From positions 69,782,001-69,846,000 of the forward strand of contig CM060834.1 of assembly GCA_030762175.1 (NCBI GenBank): DNA of 64,000 nt, in the 5' to 3' direction. Position numbers and translations under genes: made by a program. The notes beneath the pieces are model-generated. The model searched no databases. It was not told the origin of the DNA and saw nothing but the letters and a program-made list of their open reading frames with translations. Positions 12,008 through 21,992 of the stretch are shown one piece after another. Origin of the DNA: Metallyticus violacea (Eukaryota; Arthropoda; Insecta; Mantodea; Metallyticidae). Each line of letters starts with the position of its first letter. The first letter of the stretch is position 1.

Positions 12008-12639
12008 TACTTGTTCAAGTAAAATGAGGTAATTTGTAAGATTGACCAATGCTCCTCTTTGTAAATGTTCCTTATTTAGTAATGCCACAACGCAGTCCAA
12101 AAATTCGAACACTGGTACACAGTTATAGTACAAATACTCAAGCCAACAAAAAGGCGAATGGAACTACAGCGAGAACAAAAAGTCACACTATATTTTTATA
12201 ATGTTATATTTATGAATATAGATTTGTTTCGGTAATATTTGTCTAGGAAACCTCAAGAGTGACTTCACTTAAAACAAACGCAATATAAATGTCCTTGCAA
12301 TTTGTTTGAATAACAAAAGGAATATGGTACTTGATATGTGCAGAATATTAAAACTACGTAAATTCGTTGCATATCTTCCCGTATATTTTTATTTCATTTT
12401 AGTAATTTTTTCTTGGTGTTTTCACAAAGAGTCCCTTTGATTTCAACAAAAATAAACTTGAAATTTTTACTAATTTATTACCATAATCTAAAAAGTATAA
12501 GCCAAAGCAGATGCTAATTAACTACCTATGTAAGTATTTGATGCCTTTTCAGATGTAAAGGCCGCTTGGTGGGTTCAAACTGGTACCTGGTGAACGGGAG
12601 TCAGAAAGTCCCCAGCTGTGATTGTCACATTAGGTATTA
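12008..12639. other. no recognised feature
   Basis: Flanking AT-rich DNA between two transposon relics. Confidence 0.4.
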
Positions 12640-13229
12640 CTAATTCTTATAAGGTACTTTACACATCATTATCAAGCAAAAAGATGCTGGAACACAGTTC
12701 TGTTGGAAAGTCGCGAACCTACTTTCACTCACAGTTAATTCACGGAAAAAAGAGATGGAAAATATTCTGCACATATCTATTACTATTGTTTTTTTAATAG
12801 GGTTTATTATTCTCTCGCTGTTAAAGGGGCACCAAACTCCACTCAATCTTTTGATCATGCAGGGGTTTCTCGTGACGGTTAGGTTTTTCTGAAGTAAAAA
12901 CTTCATAAATTTGCTGTAGTATAAGAACTTAACCGGGTGACCCTGCATCCAGGAGTAGGTTTTGTGAATGGGTTTTGAATACTATGCATGACAGAGAAAT
13001 TGATAAACAGAGCTTTCCGTTTGCTCAGAAAGACGTCGAAGTGATTTTTAGGGGAATGTTCCAGAGTATGTCCAATGTTATCTAACGTTTCTTCTTTGAG
13101 TACTGTACGTGGTTGTGTACTCTTTTTTATTTTATCATGAAGATTTCCCGTTTCACGAATTTTATTTACCAATGTGTGAATCGAATTTCTATTTGGAAGT
13201 TGAATATCAGAGAATCGCTTTTGAACCAA
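12640..13229 (-). pseudogene. DUF4817-type DDE transposase relic, HTH plus part of the nuclease domain
   Basis: Reading leftwards on the minus strand, the first part (13229 to ~13030) has LPNRNSIHTLVNKIRETGNL, then RTVLKEETLDNIGHTLEHSP, the typical second helix-turn-helix linker of DUF4817 transposases. The second part (12840 to 12640) has GVWCPFNSERIINPI, MCRIFSISFFRELT and FQQNCVPASF. These align with the nuclease segment whose normal form is FQQD, so the second catalytic Asp is replaced by Asn. The stretch around the first catalytic Asp is missing, and several stops and frameshifts occur. It is a dead copy of the same family as the relics at 3.7 and 43.1 kb, and the longest of the three. 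Confidence 0.7.
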
Positions 13230-13778
13230 TCTCCGTACATCACAAACCGGTTCTATAAACGTGTAAGAATCATAAATAAATATTCTTTGGGGAACAGAAT
13301 ACCGAATTGAGCCATATTAACTGCATTACGCCGCATTATGAATTTAATACACTGTCAAACAATACACAAGAATACCTCCGTATGTTCCTAGAGTTATTTA
13401 CCTCCCCTCCAGCAGCCCCGAGGCGTTTGGGCTCTTCTTCAGTGTAAGAAACGTAAAGAAAGCAACTAAGAGTTGATTAACTGATATTTTGCCATTAAAT
13501 ACGCACTCATCCAATCTGTAATTTATCTTTAGGCATTGTCTTGTGGGAATGATGCTTCTTATAAGCAAATCTTTTTGTTGTCACTGCATTCTTTTATTCT
13601 TGCGTCTTTTTTTTTTTCTTACGATTGTCTCTTCGATATGCAATTTATTTCGGACGTTTTTGTGTTTTATTCTGTTCTTTGCACTGAGGAAGAGTCTTAA
13701 CAGATTCGAAATATTTAATTTTTAGTTGGTTTCTTTATGTGTTTTACTTATGTACAAGAACATTTAGTTCGCAACCCG
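13230..13778. other. no recognised feature
   Basis: AT-rich DNA with T-runs. The open frame at 13543-13725 is hydrophobic because of T-rich codons, not because of a recognisable membrane protein. Confidence 0.4.
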
Positions 13779-13867
13779 GAAAACACTTGTATCCACCATC
13801 GTGCACTATTGAATTATGTTGATTTTTATTGTTTTTTTATACATGCTTGGTGAATACAAGTGTTTTC
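13779..13867. repeat. inverted repeat able to form a 20-bp hairpin
   Basis: GAAAACACTTGTATCCACCA at 13779-13798 pairs with TGGTGAATACAAGTGTTTTC at 13848-13867, with 19 of 20 standard pairs. The loop is 49 bases. It could be a small MITE remnant, an RNA hairpin or chance. Confidence 0.75.
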
Positions 13868-15580
13868 AATATGGAGGAGAGACTTGTGATCTACGTGTGC
13901 ATTCACGAGCGGCCACGTATTGGAAAAAACCCTGAGAACGATCTTGCGGGGTTTTACATCTCCTTTTCGGTAAGGTCACCGAGCAGAGTTAAGTTGTTGA
14001 AGTGGAGGGAAAAGCTTGCATTATGAGTTTAAGATGCGAAGAGAAGTGAGGTACCTTCCTCTCGGAGAGAAACTTGTGCTGCTTCGAATTTATCTCAAAT
14101 GCTGATCAAATTAACAACAGAAATGTGTGAGAACATGCACAGAGACTTGACATATTTTCGTTTTGTGACTGTCAATCAGTTAACGGGGTGGGCATTTTAA
14201 CAGGCATCTGAGTGCTTGTTCAACACATGCGAAGCAGTAGTAATTTGTTTTTACAAAGGAATACGTCACAAAAACGGAACATCTTTTGGTCTGAGGTGAA
14301 TCCCAAGAACTGGTAAACAAAGTGTCATGGTTGCAACGCAGTTGCAGCGGCAAGCATCTTGTTGGTTAGACTTTGCTGGCGTCGTTGTATTGAACCATCA
14401 TCTCCACCGTTAGTCGATTTGGCACACAGTTCAGACCTCAGCATGTCAGAGAATACGTTGTGGGGCCAACGTTGTTTTAAGGCTGCTCTTCATTGCACTT
14501 TCGAAAATGTAAATAATCATTAAAACGAGAGAACATTGTGTCGAATTCATCTCTGCAGTAATCATGACGAAACTCACACTGACGCCCTAGACGCATAACA
14601 TCTATGTGATCAGAAGCAATTTCATCTCTTGCTGAAATATTTGTACATTTACCTAGGCTCATGACAAACATATCTTAGTATTTTCAATGTTGCCTTATTT
14701 CCTCGATATAATTGCTTTGGTACTGTAACATGGTAATATTTGTGATAATTTTAGCTATTAGGCAGTATGGGATGAACAACCCTCGGAATATGCGAGCAGA
14801 GCAATGGTAGCTCTTGCTGACAGATGAGAAATATAACTGTCTCTGGTGGATAATCGGTATACCAGCCAGCGCTAGCAGATTTAATTAGGAATGCTATTGT
14901 AGTAATCGGCCCTTCATATGTCTCTCATTGCTTCCCTGGGCTGTTAATGGCCATTGCAGCTGCATAGCGATGAATTGAGTGTTTTGCTCCCGGGAGACCT
15001 CTTTTTGGGTTATGGTAATGCTATGTAGCATCAACCAGCAAGTGGCGACGTATATTTAAACAATGCCTCAGTTAGAAACATATATTGCGTCTCCGCTGTT
15101 CGGCGTTTTTTGTAACCTTTAACATTCATTTCTTTTAACAAACCACACGTGGTTATGCTGGTTGTGTTATTTTCGTGTGAAAACTCGGTGCGTGATTTTC
15201 ATGACAGCATTGATGTAGAGGCTATCGATTTCTTTTGTATTATAATACCTTGTAAACATTACATTGTTTAGGTTAGTAAAGAATATTTTGGTTAATATTA
15301 CTAATGATAAATATAATAATACATTTTATTTCTGAATTCATGACTATTCCGTTTACAATCTGTTATTTCCTATAGGGTATACAATATTTTGAAAAAATTC
15401 TGCCGAAAAGCAACTGTTACATTGAATTTTAAATATTTTTATAGTATTATTCTATCTAAACAATAACAACAGTTCAGATTGGTAGTTCACGATAAAAAAC
15501 AAAAGCTGTGATAATAGCACCCAGTTTAAAGTTTAAGAACAGTATTTACAGTAGGAACGGTTGAGGGTGTCTTTTATCTT
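13868..15580. other. no recognised feature
   Basis: Slightly GC-richer than its surroundings at 13870-14050 and 14280-14460, but no coding frame belongs to a family I can name. A 64-codon minus-strand frame at 14477-14671 is unrecognised. Confidence 0.4.
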
Positions 15581-15584
15581 GGGA

Positions 15585-15900
15585 CAGAGTGAATTTATCT
15601 ACTAAGTTTTCCTTTAGATATTCAGTAACATTCGGTGTAGTTAAAACACTTACTCTCCGTGCTTCCTCAAAGGTAAAAAATTAAACGGAATAGCATTTGG
15701 CGAACGAAAGTTCCTACCAACTTCTCGCGAAACTTCCTCTTGATCAACGCAAGCCATATTCCTCCTGAAAGTGACTAGAAACTATAGAGATGAACTCTAT
15801 TTGGATGGCGGGGAATAGAAAGAGCGCACGGAGGAAGGTTAGGAAACGCTTGTGAGATATGGATAGACAGCAGACAATTTTGAGATCAAATTCTGTGTTC
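15585..15900. repeat. unidentified dispersed repeat, copy 1
   Basis: Shares long stretches with 18540-18780 in the same orientation: ACAGAGTGAATTTAT, TTTAGATATTCAG, GGTAAAAAATTAAACGGAAT, TTTGGCGAACGAAAGTTC and GATATGGATAGACAGCAGAC. This copy has a ~50-base stretch near 15790-15840 that the other lacks. On the minus strand both can be read as parts of a peptide with a shared NFRSPNxIPFNF string, so an old coding origin is possible. I cannot assign a family. Confidence 0.75.
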
Positions 15901-16189
15901 GCAGGTCACGCAACTGTACTACTGTATTCTCCTTCAGATTACTCTGCATAAAAGCACGCCATAATTGAATGTGGTTGCACATTTGCACAGGTTACGACAA
16001 TAATACGCATTTTGAAGTTGAATCGAATTCCCCTGAAGATTATAACCAAGTGATTCTAGAAATTTCAAGTTTGTGCTTTGTCACAACTGGAAAATCTTAA
16101 AAATACTGAAGAGTGTTCCGCCGAATAATAATTAATACTGATAGCAATAAAAAGAACGTGATTCATTATTATTAATATTTTTATTATTA

Positions 16190-16209
16190 TTGTTGTTGTT
16201 GTTGTTGTT
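16190..16209. repeat. (TTG)n microsatellite
   Basis: About six TTG units following an ATT-rich run. Confidence 0.9.
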
Positions 16210-16269
16210 TCATGTTATATTTGACTGTTCTTTTATCGTAAAATGCAGCCAAGAAAATGAATACAGAAA

Positions 16270-17093
16270 AATTATTATATGGAGGTTGTATTAGTGCAGT
16301 GAAATTTACAATGTGCAACCGTGCATTATCATAGTGCAGTTTTTGCATGAAAATGTGGTCTTTTGCGTGCGATATAGCCTTGCAAAGTTTTCAGGACTTC
16401 TCTGTAGCATTGTATAAACACGCGATAAATATTTCCTTCAATATCAAAAAAATGAGATGGTAACTTTCCCAGTAAAAGCAACGATTCGTTATGTGTGTGT
16501 TTTGGTAATGATGAGAATTTCCAGCCAGAGCTTAGCCGTTTGCTCTCAGGGTCGAAATGATGTGGAAAAGTTTCCTCAGCAGTGATCACATTTGAAAGAA
16601 ACTGCACATCTTCCTGTAACACCATCTTCAGCTGCAAGCAAACCTTTGTTTGGATATCAGCAGTCTTGGAACCCACCTTGTACAAACTCGTTTTATGTGC
16701 AACATGGTGGCACCCAGGGAAATTTTCAAAATTTCTTAAAGCGTTTTTAAGTGTTCGATGATTCTCCTACAATGATATGTAAATATTCCTTCCATTGGAA
16801 CACCGGGTCCACTTTCCTTTGAAATTGATTGCTCCCCCCTCTTTAAACATTTTAAATCATCTTTGAGCTGTTCTATAGAGAAGAACAAATTCTCCATAGG
16901 TGTCGCCTCCATTTTTCTGAGTGCGGAATTGAACATGTCTCAACTTGCACACATCTCAATCGAAAGTGCAACAACGAAACTAGTGAAACGTGTACATTAC
17001 TCATTAAACTAACAAAATGTTGTAAAATGAAATATTAGTGCGAGAAATTATGGCTGTAATTAAATTATGATCATTCTTTATTGAACAGCCTCG
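16270..17093 (-). mobile_element. mariner family 2, truncated copy with one inverted end
   Basis: The right end, read on the minus strand, starts CGAGGCTGTTCAATAAAGAA beside a TA at 17094-17095 and matches the ends of the complete copy at 50039-51234. The transposase part (minus strand, 16936 to ~16270) contains FLSNVITAEETFPHHFDPES, where the family has TGDETWVHHFDPES, so the first catalytic Asp is replaced by Glu-like context (AEE). It also has VLKTLQGYIARKRPHFHA and, after a frameshift, LHYDNARLH with the second Asp retained. The last ~300 bases of the element are missing on the left. Confidence 0.8.
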
Positions 17094-18325
17094 TACTTAT
17101 AATATCTTTAATACATTATGAATATTTTTTTTAAATCCAGAAGCTCATGGCTCAACTTTCTAAATATTTACTACACATGTTCACTTCCACCCATTTTTTT
17201 CTCTAAGCTTTCCATTCAATGCTTTAAACGTGATTTTTTGCTTATTATATACTTTCATAGTTCCCTTTTTACTTCTGATACAGACTGACCTTGGCATTTC
17301 TGTATTTTTGCACCTGGTAGCAACAGCTGTATCTTAGTCTTGTTTTCACATTGCACTGTACACTCATTTAGGTAACTTTAGATAGATGAAGCTCTACATT
17401 CAGTGCAAAGGCAGTTTAAGAGCAAGAAGACATTCTAAATGGAAATCCATTTCAAAGGCATGGAGCGTTTATACCAAGAGATATACCAGTTTTTATAAAC
17501 TGTTACTGTACACATCCTTGAAAACTCGCACTGAATTAACTATCTATCTTATACATCAAGTTCCAAAATCAGTCCAAATTAAAAGACGCAGCTATGCAAT
17601 TTAAGCCTAACAGTGCCGTCTATACTCAAAATGATGGTGTATGGTCATGTTACATAGAACATAATAAATAATAAATAATAAATAATTTGTTTCAATATTA
17701 GCATGAACTACTAGATGTACATAACACTATAACAGACATAATATCTTATACCATGGTGTTAAAACGTCTAACAGAAGCTGAAAATCTGCTGAAAGGCTAT
17801 AGCATTCAAAGTTTGCAGGTGAGAGGCGAACTAGTTTAATGTTTATGTTAACTTGGGAGCTGCAACGCACCGAGCCTCAAGTTTCTTATAGCAACGTGAA
17901 ATTACGGCCTTGAAGTGAGAATACGGGGTTGAATTTTTCATTGCATGCCTAAATTGGTTTACTTTTTTTACTTGCGTTTTGTATTTCATTGAGCTTGTGA
18001 TGTGACATTCCTGAGCAAAGTATGAAAATTATGAGTAAATAGAACGTATTAAGTCAGAATCTTCATGCTGTTCCACGTGTAAATACGGACTAAGAAACAA
18101 ATGCATAGTATGTATTGTGTTTGACACATTATGCTGTCAGATTTACGCGAAGCCATGTTTTCTCTCTACAGTTTCTTTGCATTCCTGCAACACTAAATAA
18201 AAATGCTATCTAAGCATAAAAACAAATAAACGTGTGTCAAGAAATCTAACTATAAAAGAAATTAGTGCTTGGCAAAAGGGTGGTTTTTTCACATAAAATT
18301 GTAATCTGCGAGTTTCAGATGATTC

Positions 18326-18327
<2 letters not shown>
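17094..18327. other. no recognised feature
   Basis: AT-rich DNA with a small AAT/AAATAAT repeat near 17660-17685. A 72-codon basic open frame at 17386-17604 is unrecognised. Confidence 0.4.

Positions 18328-18374
<47 letters not shown>
18328..18374. repeat. (AT)n microsatellite
   Basis: About 23 uninterrupted AT units. Confidence 0.95.
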
Positions 18375-18380
<6 letters not shown>

Positions 18381-18539
18381 TTCACTTAATTCAATTATTT
18401 GGTTTTTGGATCCTTGTGAACTTTATTTCTTCTAAGGAGGGATGAGCTGGCTTATATAGGTATTTTTTTCTCCAAATAATATTGTAGAAAATTTACGTAT
18501 TAGTGAGTTTTGTAATTTTATGTCAACCATAGCAACTAT

Positions 18540-18780
18540 TATCTCGGAACAGAGTAAATTTATGCATTACATTCTCATTTAGATATTTAGCAGCACTTGG
18601 GGTATTTTTTTTTAAGGTTTATTCTTAATGCTTCCTGAAAGGTAAAAAAATTAAACGGAATAGTATTTGGCGAACGAAAGTTCTTGCCAACTTCCTCTTT
18701 ATGAACGTAAACGATATTCTTCCTGAAAGGAAGATTAGAAAATGCTTGAGGGATATAGATAGGCAGCAGACAACTGTGCA
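18540..18780. repeat. unidentified dispersed repeat, copy 2
   Basis: Direct partner of 15585-15900, about 3 kb away. It keeps GGTAAAAAAATTAAACGGAAT, TTTGGCGAACGAAAGTTC, ATTCTTCCTGAAAG and GATATAGATAGGCAGCAGAC. Downstream, at 18930, lies a fragment resembling a LINE C-terminus, so the repeat may be part of the same element. Confidence 0.75.
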
Positions 18781-18894
18781 ATGCAGAGAGATGAATTCGC
18801 TAAAGGTACAATCGTGGCTGAAATCGGAATGCGGGATGCAGCAGTATGTCAAAATAGGGACTAAACTCACTAGATAGGGACTCGTGTGGCTCTA

Positions 18895-19160
18895 ATCATT
18901 ATAATCACTGACTAATATGAAGGGAGAATTCGTCCCATCTGTGAGAAGAGAGAATCATTGACGCATATTCTGGCTGGTTGTAAAGGTACGGAAGAATGGA
19001 GGGAAAAGTATCTACCGCACTCATTTACAGGAATCGAACAGAGGAAAATGGTCATGCTGGGCTTTGCTGGCAGGCAAGGAAGGAGAAAAGAAGTTAGATA
19101 AATTTTTGATGAAAGTGAGACAGCTCGGGTCTGAAAAGGCTAATTACCGAGGAGGGAAAA
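18895..19160 (+). pseudogene. possible non-LTR retrotransposon C-terminal fragment
   Basis: A plus-strand frame reads RPICEKRESLTHILAGCKG followed by TEEWREKYLPHSFTG and RQGRRK. The CxxC/CxxH...C spacing at the end of a reverse transcriptase or RNase H region is common in LINEs and is followed, as here, by a short charged tail. Only this piece is visible. Assignment rests on the cysteine-histidine pattern alone. Confidence 0.4.
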
Positions 19161-20589
19161 ACAGATTGACTAAATCCAGGTGTGTCATCCACAATGAGGT
19201 TTCTTTATTTTTTATATGTATTTTAAATATTTTTAAAATTATTCTTGTGATATTTCTTATTTCATTTTATTTTTATTGATATATTTTTATGTTTTTATTA
19301 CTGAATATATGTTTTACATCTTATTGTGAATATCTAATGTAATATTTTGTGCTAAATCAAACATACCAAGTGTATCATGAATGCACTAGGGACCCTTACA
19401 CCCGTTGAAGTTGTTCTGTATTGTATTGATGTTACTGTAATAAGTACACTACTACTCTTCCTTAGACAGTTCCTGAAAAGGGAATCGGAATTATATTGAT
19501 AAATCGGCCGTTACTATCCCATAAAATATTAAAAATCCCAGTGTCGAACAGTGCAGAAAAAATAGAAGGTTGAGTTAATGATTGAATGTTATAAAATAAA
19601 CAAATAAAAGTTTGTTAGAATAGAATGATAACTTATTGTTATGCCCTGTGGAGAATGTAATGACAGAAGCAAAACATTATTGATGGAATTGGTAGGGAAT
19701 TTAAAAGTTGTATGTTAGCATTGCGAATAGTTTTAAAATTTGAACTGTTATGCGAATTTTGTGGTATATTCCGGAGATGAATATAACATATAAAATTTCT
19801 TCATCAAAACAGCGCGCATTTTTTTACGTTACGTAATATTATTGTCAACAATTTCTTTCAGTAACTTATACTATCGTATATTTTTACAGCAGACAACCTG
19901 TAGCAAACCCTCTTTAATCTACTAGCCGGAGTCTATGGGTACGTCATGCACTTTTTGTTCTTTGGAAGCCGTAAAGCTTTCACTATAATCACAAAAGAGC
20001 AGTACTAAGTAACTGACTGAGCATCGCACTTCAGCTGCCAGCCGCCGAGAAATGACTCTGCGACCGCCTACAGTCATACCAGCCCAGAGCGGGGAAACGA
20101 TAAATTCAGCTCATGCTATAAAATTACTTAAGCTTCCGCTTTACATAACCAAAATTAAAATTTACGTTATTTTCTTCCCTATACCTTGTAAGAGCTTCAG
20201 CATTTATATAATGGTTTACTTAGTTTAGTCATTAATTTATTTATGTGCTTTTTAACAGTAACGGTATTATATAATGAAAGGGGGAAAATAAAAAAAAGCA
20301 TCAATAGTTTTTGAATATTTTTACTTTATACGTTATTTGTGAAGTATTGAAATTTCATTCACTTTTTGAACATCAAATACACTTCCAAACATTTTGCAAT
20401 CACTCTTATATATTCGGATATCATTTTGAGTCTATAATTTCCTGTATTATATGAGCATGAACATGAATGCACATTTTCACACCTGGGCCAACTGAAATGC
20501 TTAATGGCGTTGTTGTTTTGTGTTGTTATTACATACATTTTATTATATCATTGAGAGATTTAAATCAGTTTAACAGATAATTTTATGAG
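19161..20589. other. no recognised feature
   Basis: AT-rich DNA. The patch at 19985-20110 is GC-richer (CAGCTGCCAGCCGCCGAG) but has no coding support. Confidence 0.4.
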
Positions 20590-20594
20590 GTTAA

Positions 20595-21410
20595 GATATC
20601 AATAAGTAGAGAGGATGCTGCTAAAGCAGTTGCCCTGTTGGAAGAGCATGTTGCCCAAGTATACGAATCTCTACTAAGGACATGCCAAAGGTTCAGAATC
20701 TGCCAGAAATGATAAGTTTTGCGTGATCGTCACATAACAGCCGTAGAAATTCAAAATTACTTGCAAAGGACATCAGGAGTCAATGTCAGCATGAGGACAG
20801 TGAGAAGGAGACTTGAAGAGGCACAGCTCCCTCTGGAAGACCAGCCAGAGGTTCATTACTTACCCAGCAACATCGGCAAACATGTCTCGCCTTGCTTGTC
20901 AACATCTGGAGTGGAGTGAGGAGCAATGGAAAGCTGTCCTTTTCACGAATAAGTTGCAGTTCAGCCTAAGATCGCCTGACGGAAGTGAAAGAGTGCAGAA
21001 GGGAATTTCCGTCATAGTGTGAACTGGTATCAGTGTAGAAACTAAGACAGAGTTGGTTTTTATGGAGAACGAGACCCTGAACGCAAACCGGTACATTCGA
21101 GAAATTCTTCAGGAGCATGTTATCCCGTATGCTCCATATGTTAACAATGATTGGGGATTCATGCATAAAAATGTCCGTTCACATGTGACACAGTACTTGT
21201 ATGAGGGGGGGGATTCAGGCGCTAGTTTGGCCAACACGAAGTCCTGACCTCAACCCCATTGAGCATGTTCGTCATGGTGTTCCTGAGACCCTCAATGAGC
21301 TTTGGGAGGCTTTGCGTGAGTGATGGGAGGCATCACAAGAAAACCTGAGGACCTTGATCTGTAAGGTTGCAAACCGTGATACAAGCCAGAGCAATAAACG
21401 CCCACTTTTG
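20595..21410 (+). pseudogene. Tc1-like transposase relic, catalytically dead
   Basis: The order of motifs follows a Tc1-like transposase. An N-terminal piece ISREDAAKAVALLEEH is followed by a gap. Then come the second helix-turn-helix RDRHITAVEIQNYLQ and VNVSMRTVRRRLEEA, HLEWSEEQWKAVLF before the first catalytic site, NANRYIREILQEHVIPYAPY, and SPDLNPIEHV near the third. The first Asp is Asn (AAT at 20948, FTN in place of FTD). The second is Lys (AAA at 21167, MHK in place of MHD). The third acidic residue, Glu (GAG at 21261), remains. Frameshifts and stops separate the blocks. The end is recognisable as a VIQARA string near 21390. Confidence 0.88.
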
Positions 21411-21456
21411 AGAGTGCCACTGAGTGTTGAAAGGTGTGTCGCTGTATTACCAATGC

Positions 21457-21496
21457 AGGCGCGTTACCTTCTTTTATCCTACAAGGTAACACGCCT
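21457..21496. repeat. 14-bp hairpin downstream of the Tc1-like relic
   Basis: AGGCGCGTTACCTT (21457-21470) pairs with AAGGTAACACGCCT (21483-21496) with one G-T wobble and a 12-base loop. It lies ~50 bases past the end of the Tc1 coding relic. It may be a remnant of that element's subterminal region. Confidence 0.7.
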
Positions 21497-21819
21497 GAAT
21501 AATTAACTGACATTCATGTTCATGGTCATACAATAAAGAAAATTATAGACAAAATTATATCTGAACACATAAGCATTGAAAAATATTAGGAAAAGAATTT
21601 AAAGTTAAAAAACGAATGGAATTATATTTCACATATTATAATGAGCAAAATTAAAAATATTCAAACATTTTAGGTATTGCTTTTTTGTCTCTTAGAGTAT
21701 TTAAAATAAGCACATTTAATACGTTGTAAATCGTTTCATAAATGATATCATCCTTGTGATATTATCTGTGTATTATGCTCATTTTTGGTGGGTATTTTTA
21801 TTTATTCGACATTGACCCG

Positions 21820-21992
21820 ATAATCGGTTTCCTTCTAGGGTCCCATGTCGTACATTTACGGCATGAAAAGGAACCCCAAGTCTGAAAAAAGAGGCCTCTG
21901 AGCAAAATTTGTCGGCCGTTTCTCACCCTGAATTGAATGGGACGCTGATGACCTGAGATGTTAAAGAGCGTCCATAAACAAACCAAATGAAC
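21820..21992 (+). mobile_element. SINE-A, 5'-truncated copy
   Basis: Matches the body and tail of the full SINE at 28921-29217: TCCCATGTCGTACATTTACG, GAGGCCTCTGAGCAAAATTT and GACGCTGATGACCTGAGATG, ending in ATAAACAAACCAAATGAA. The tRNA-like head is absent. Confidence 0.8.
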
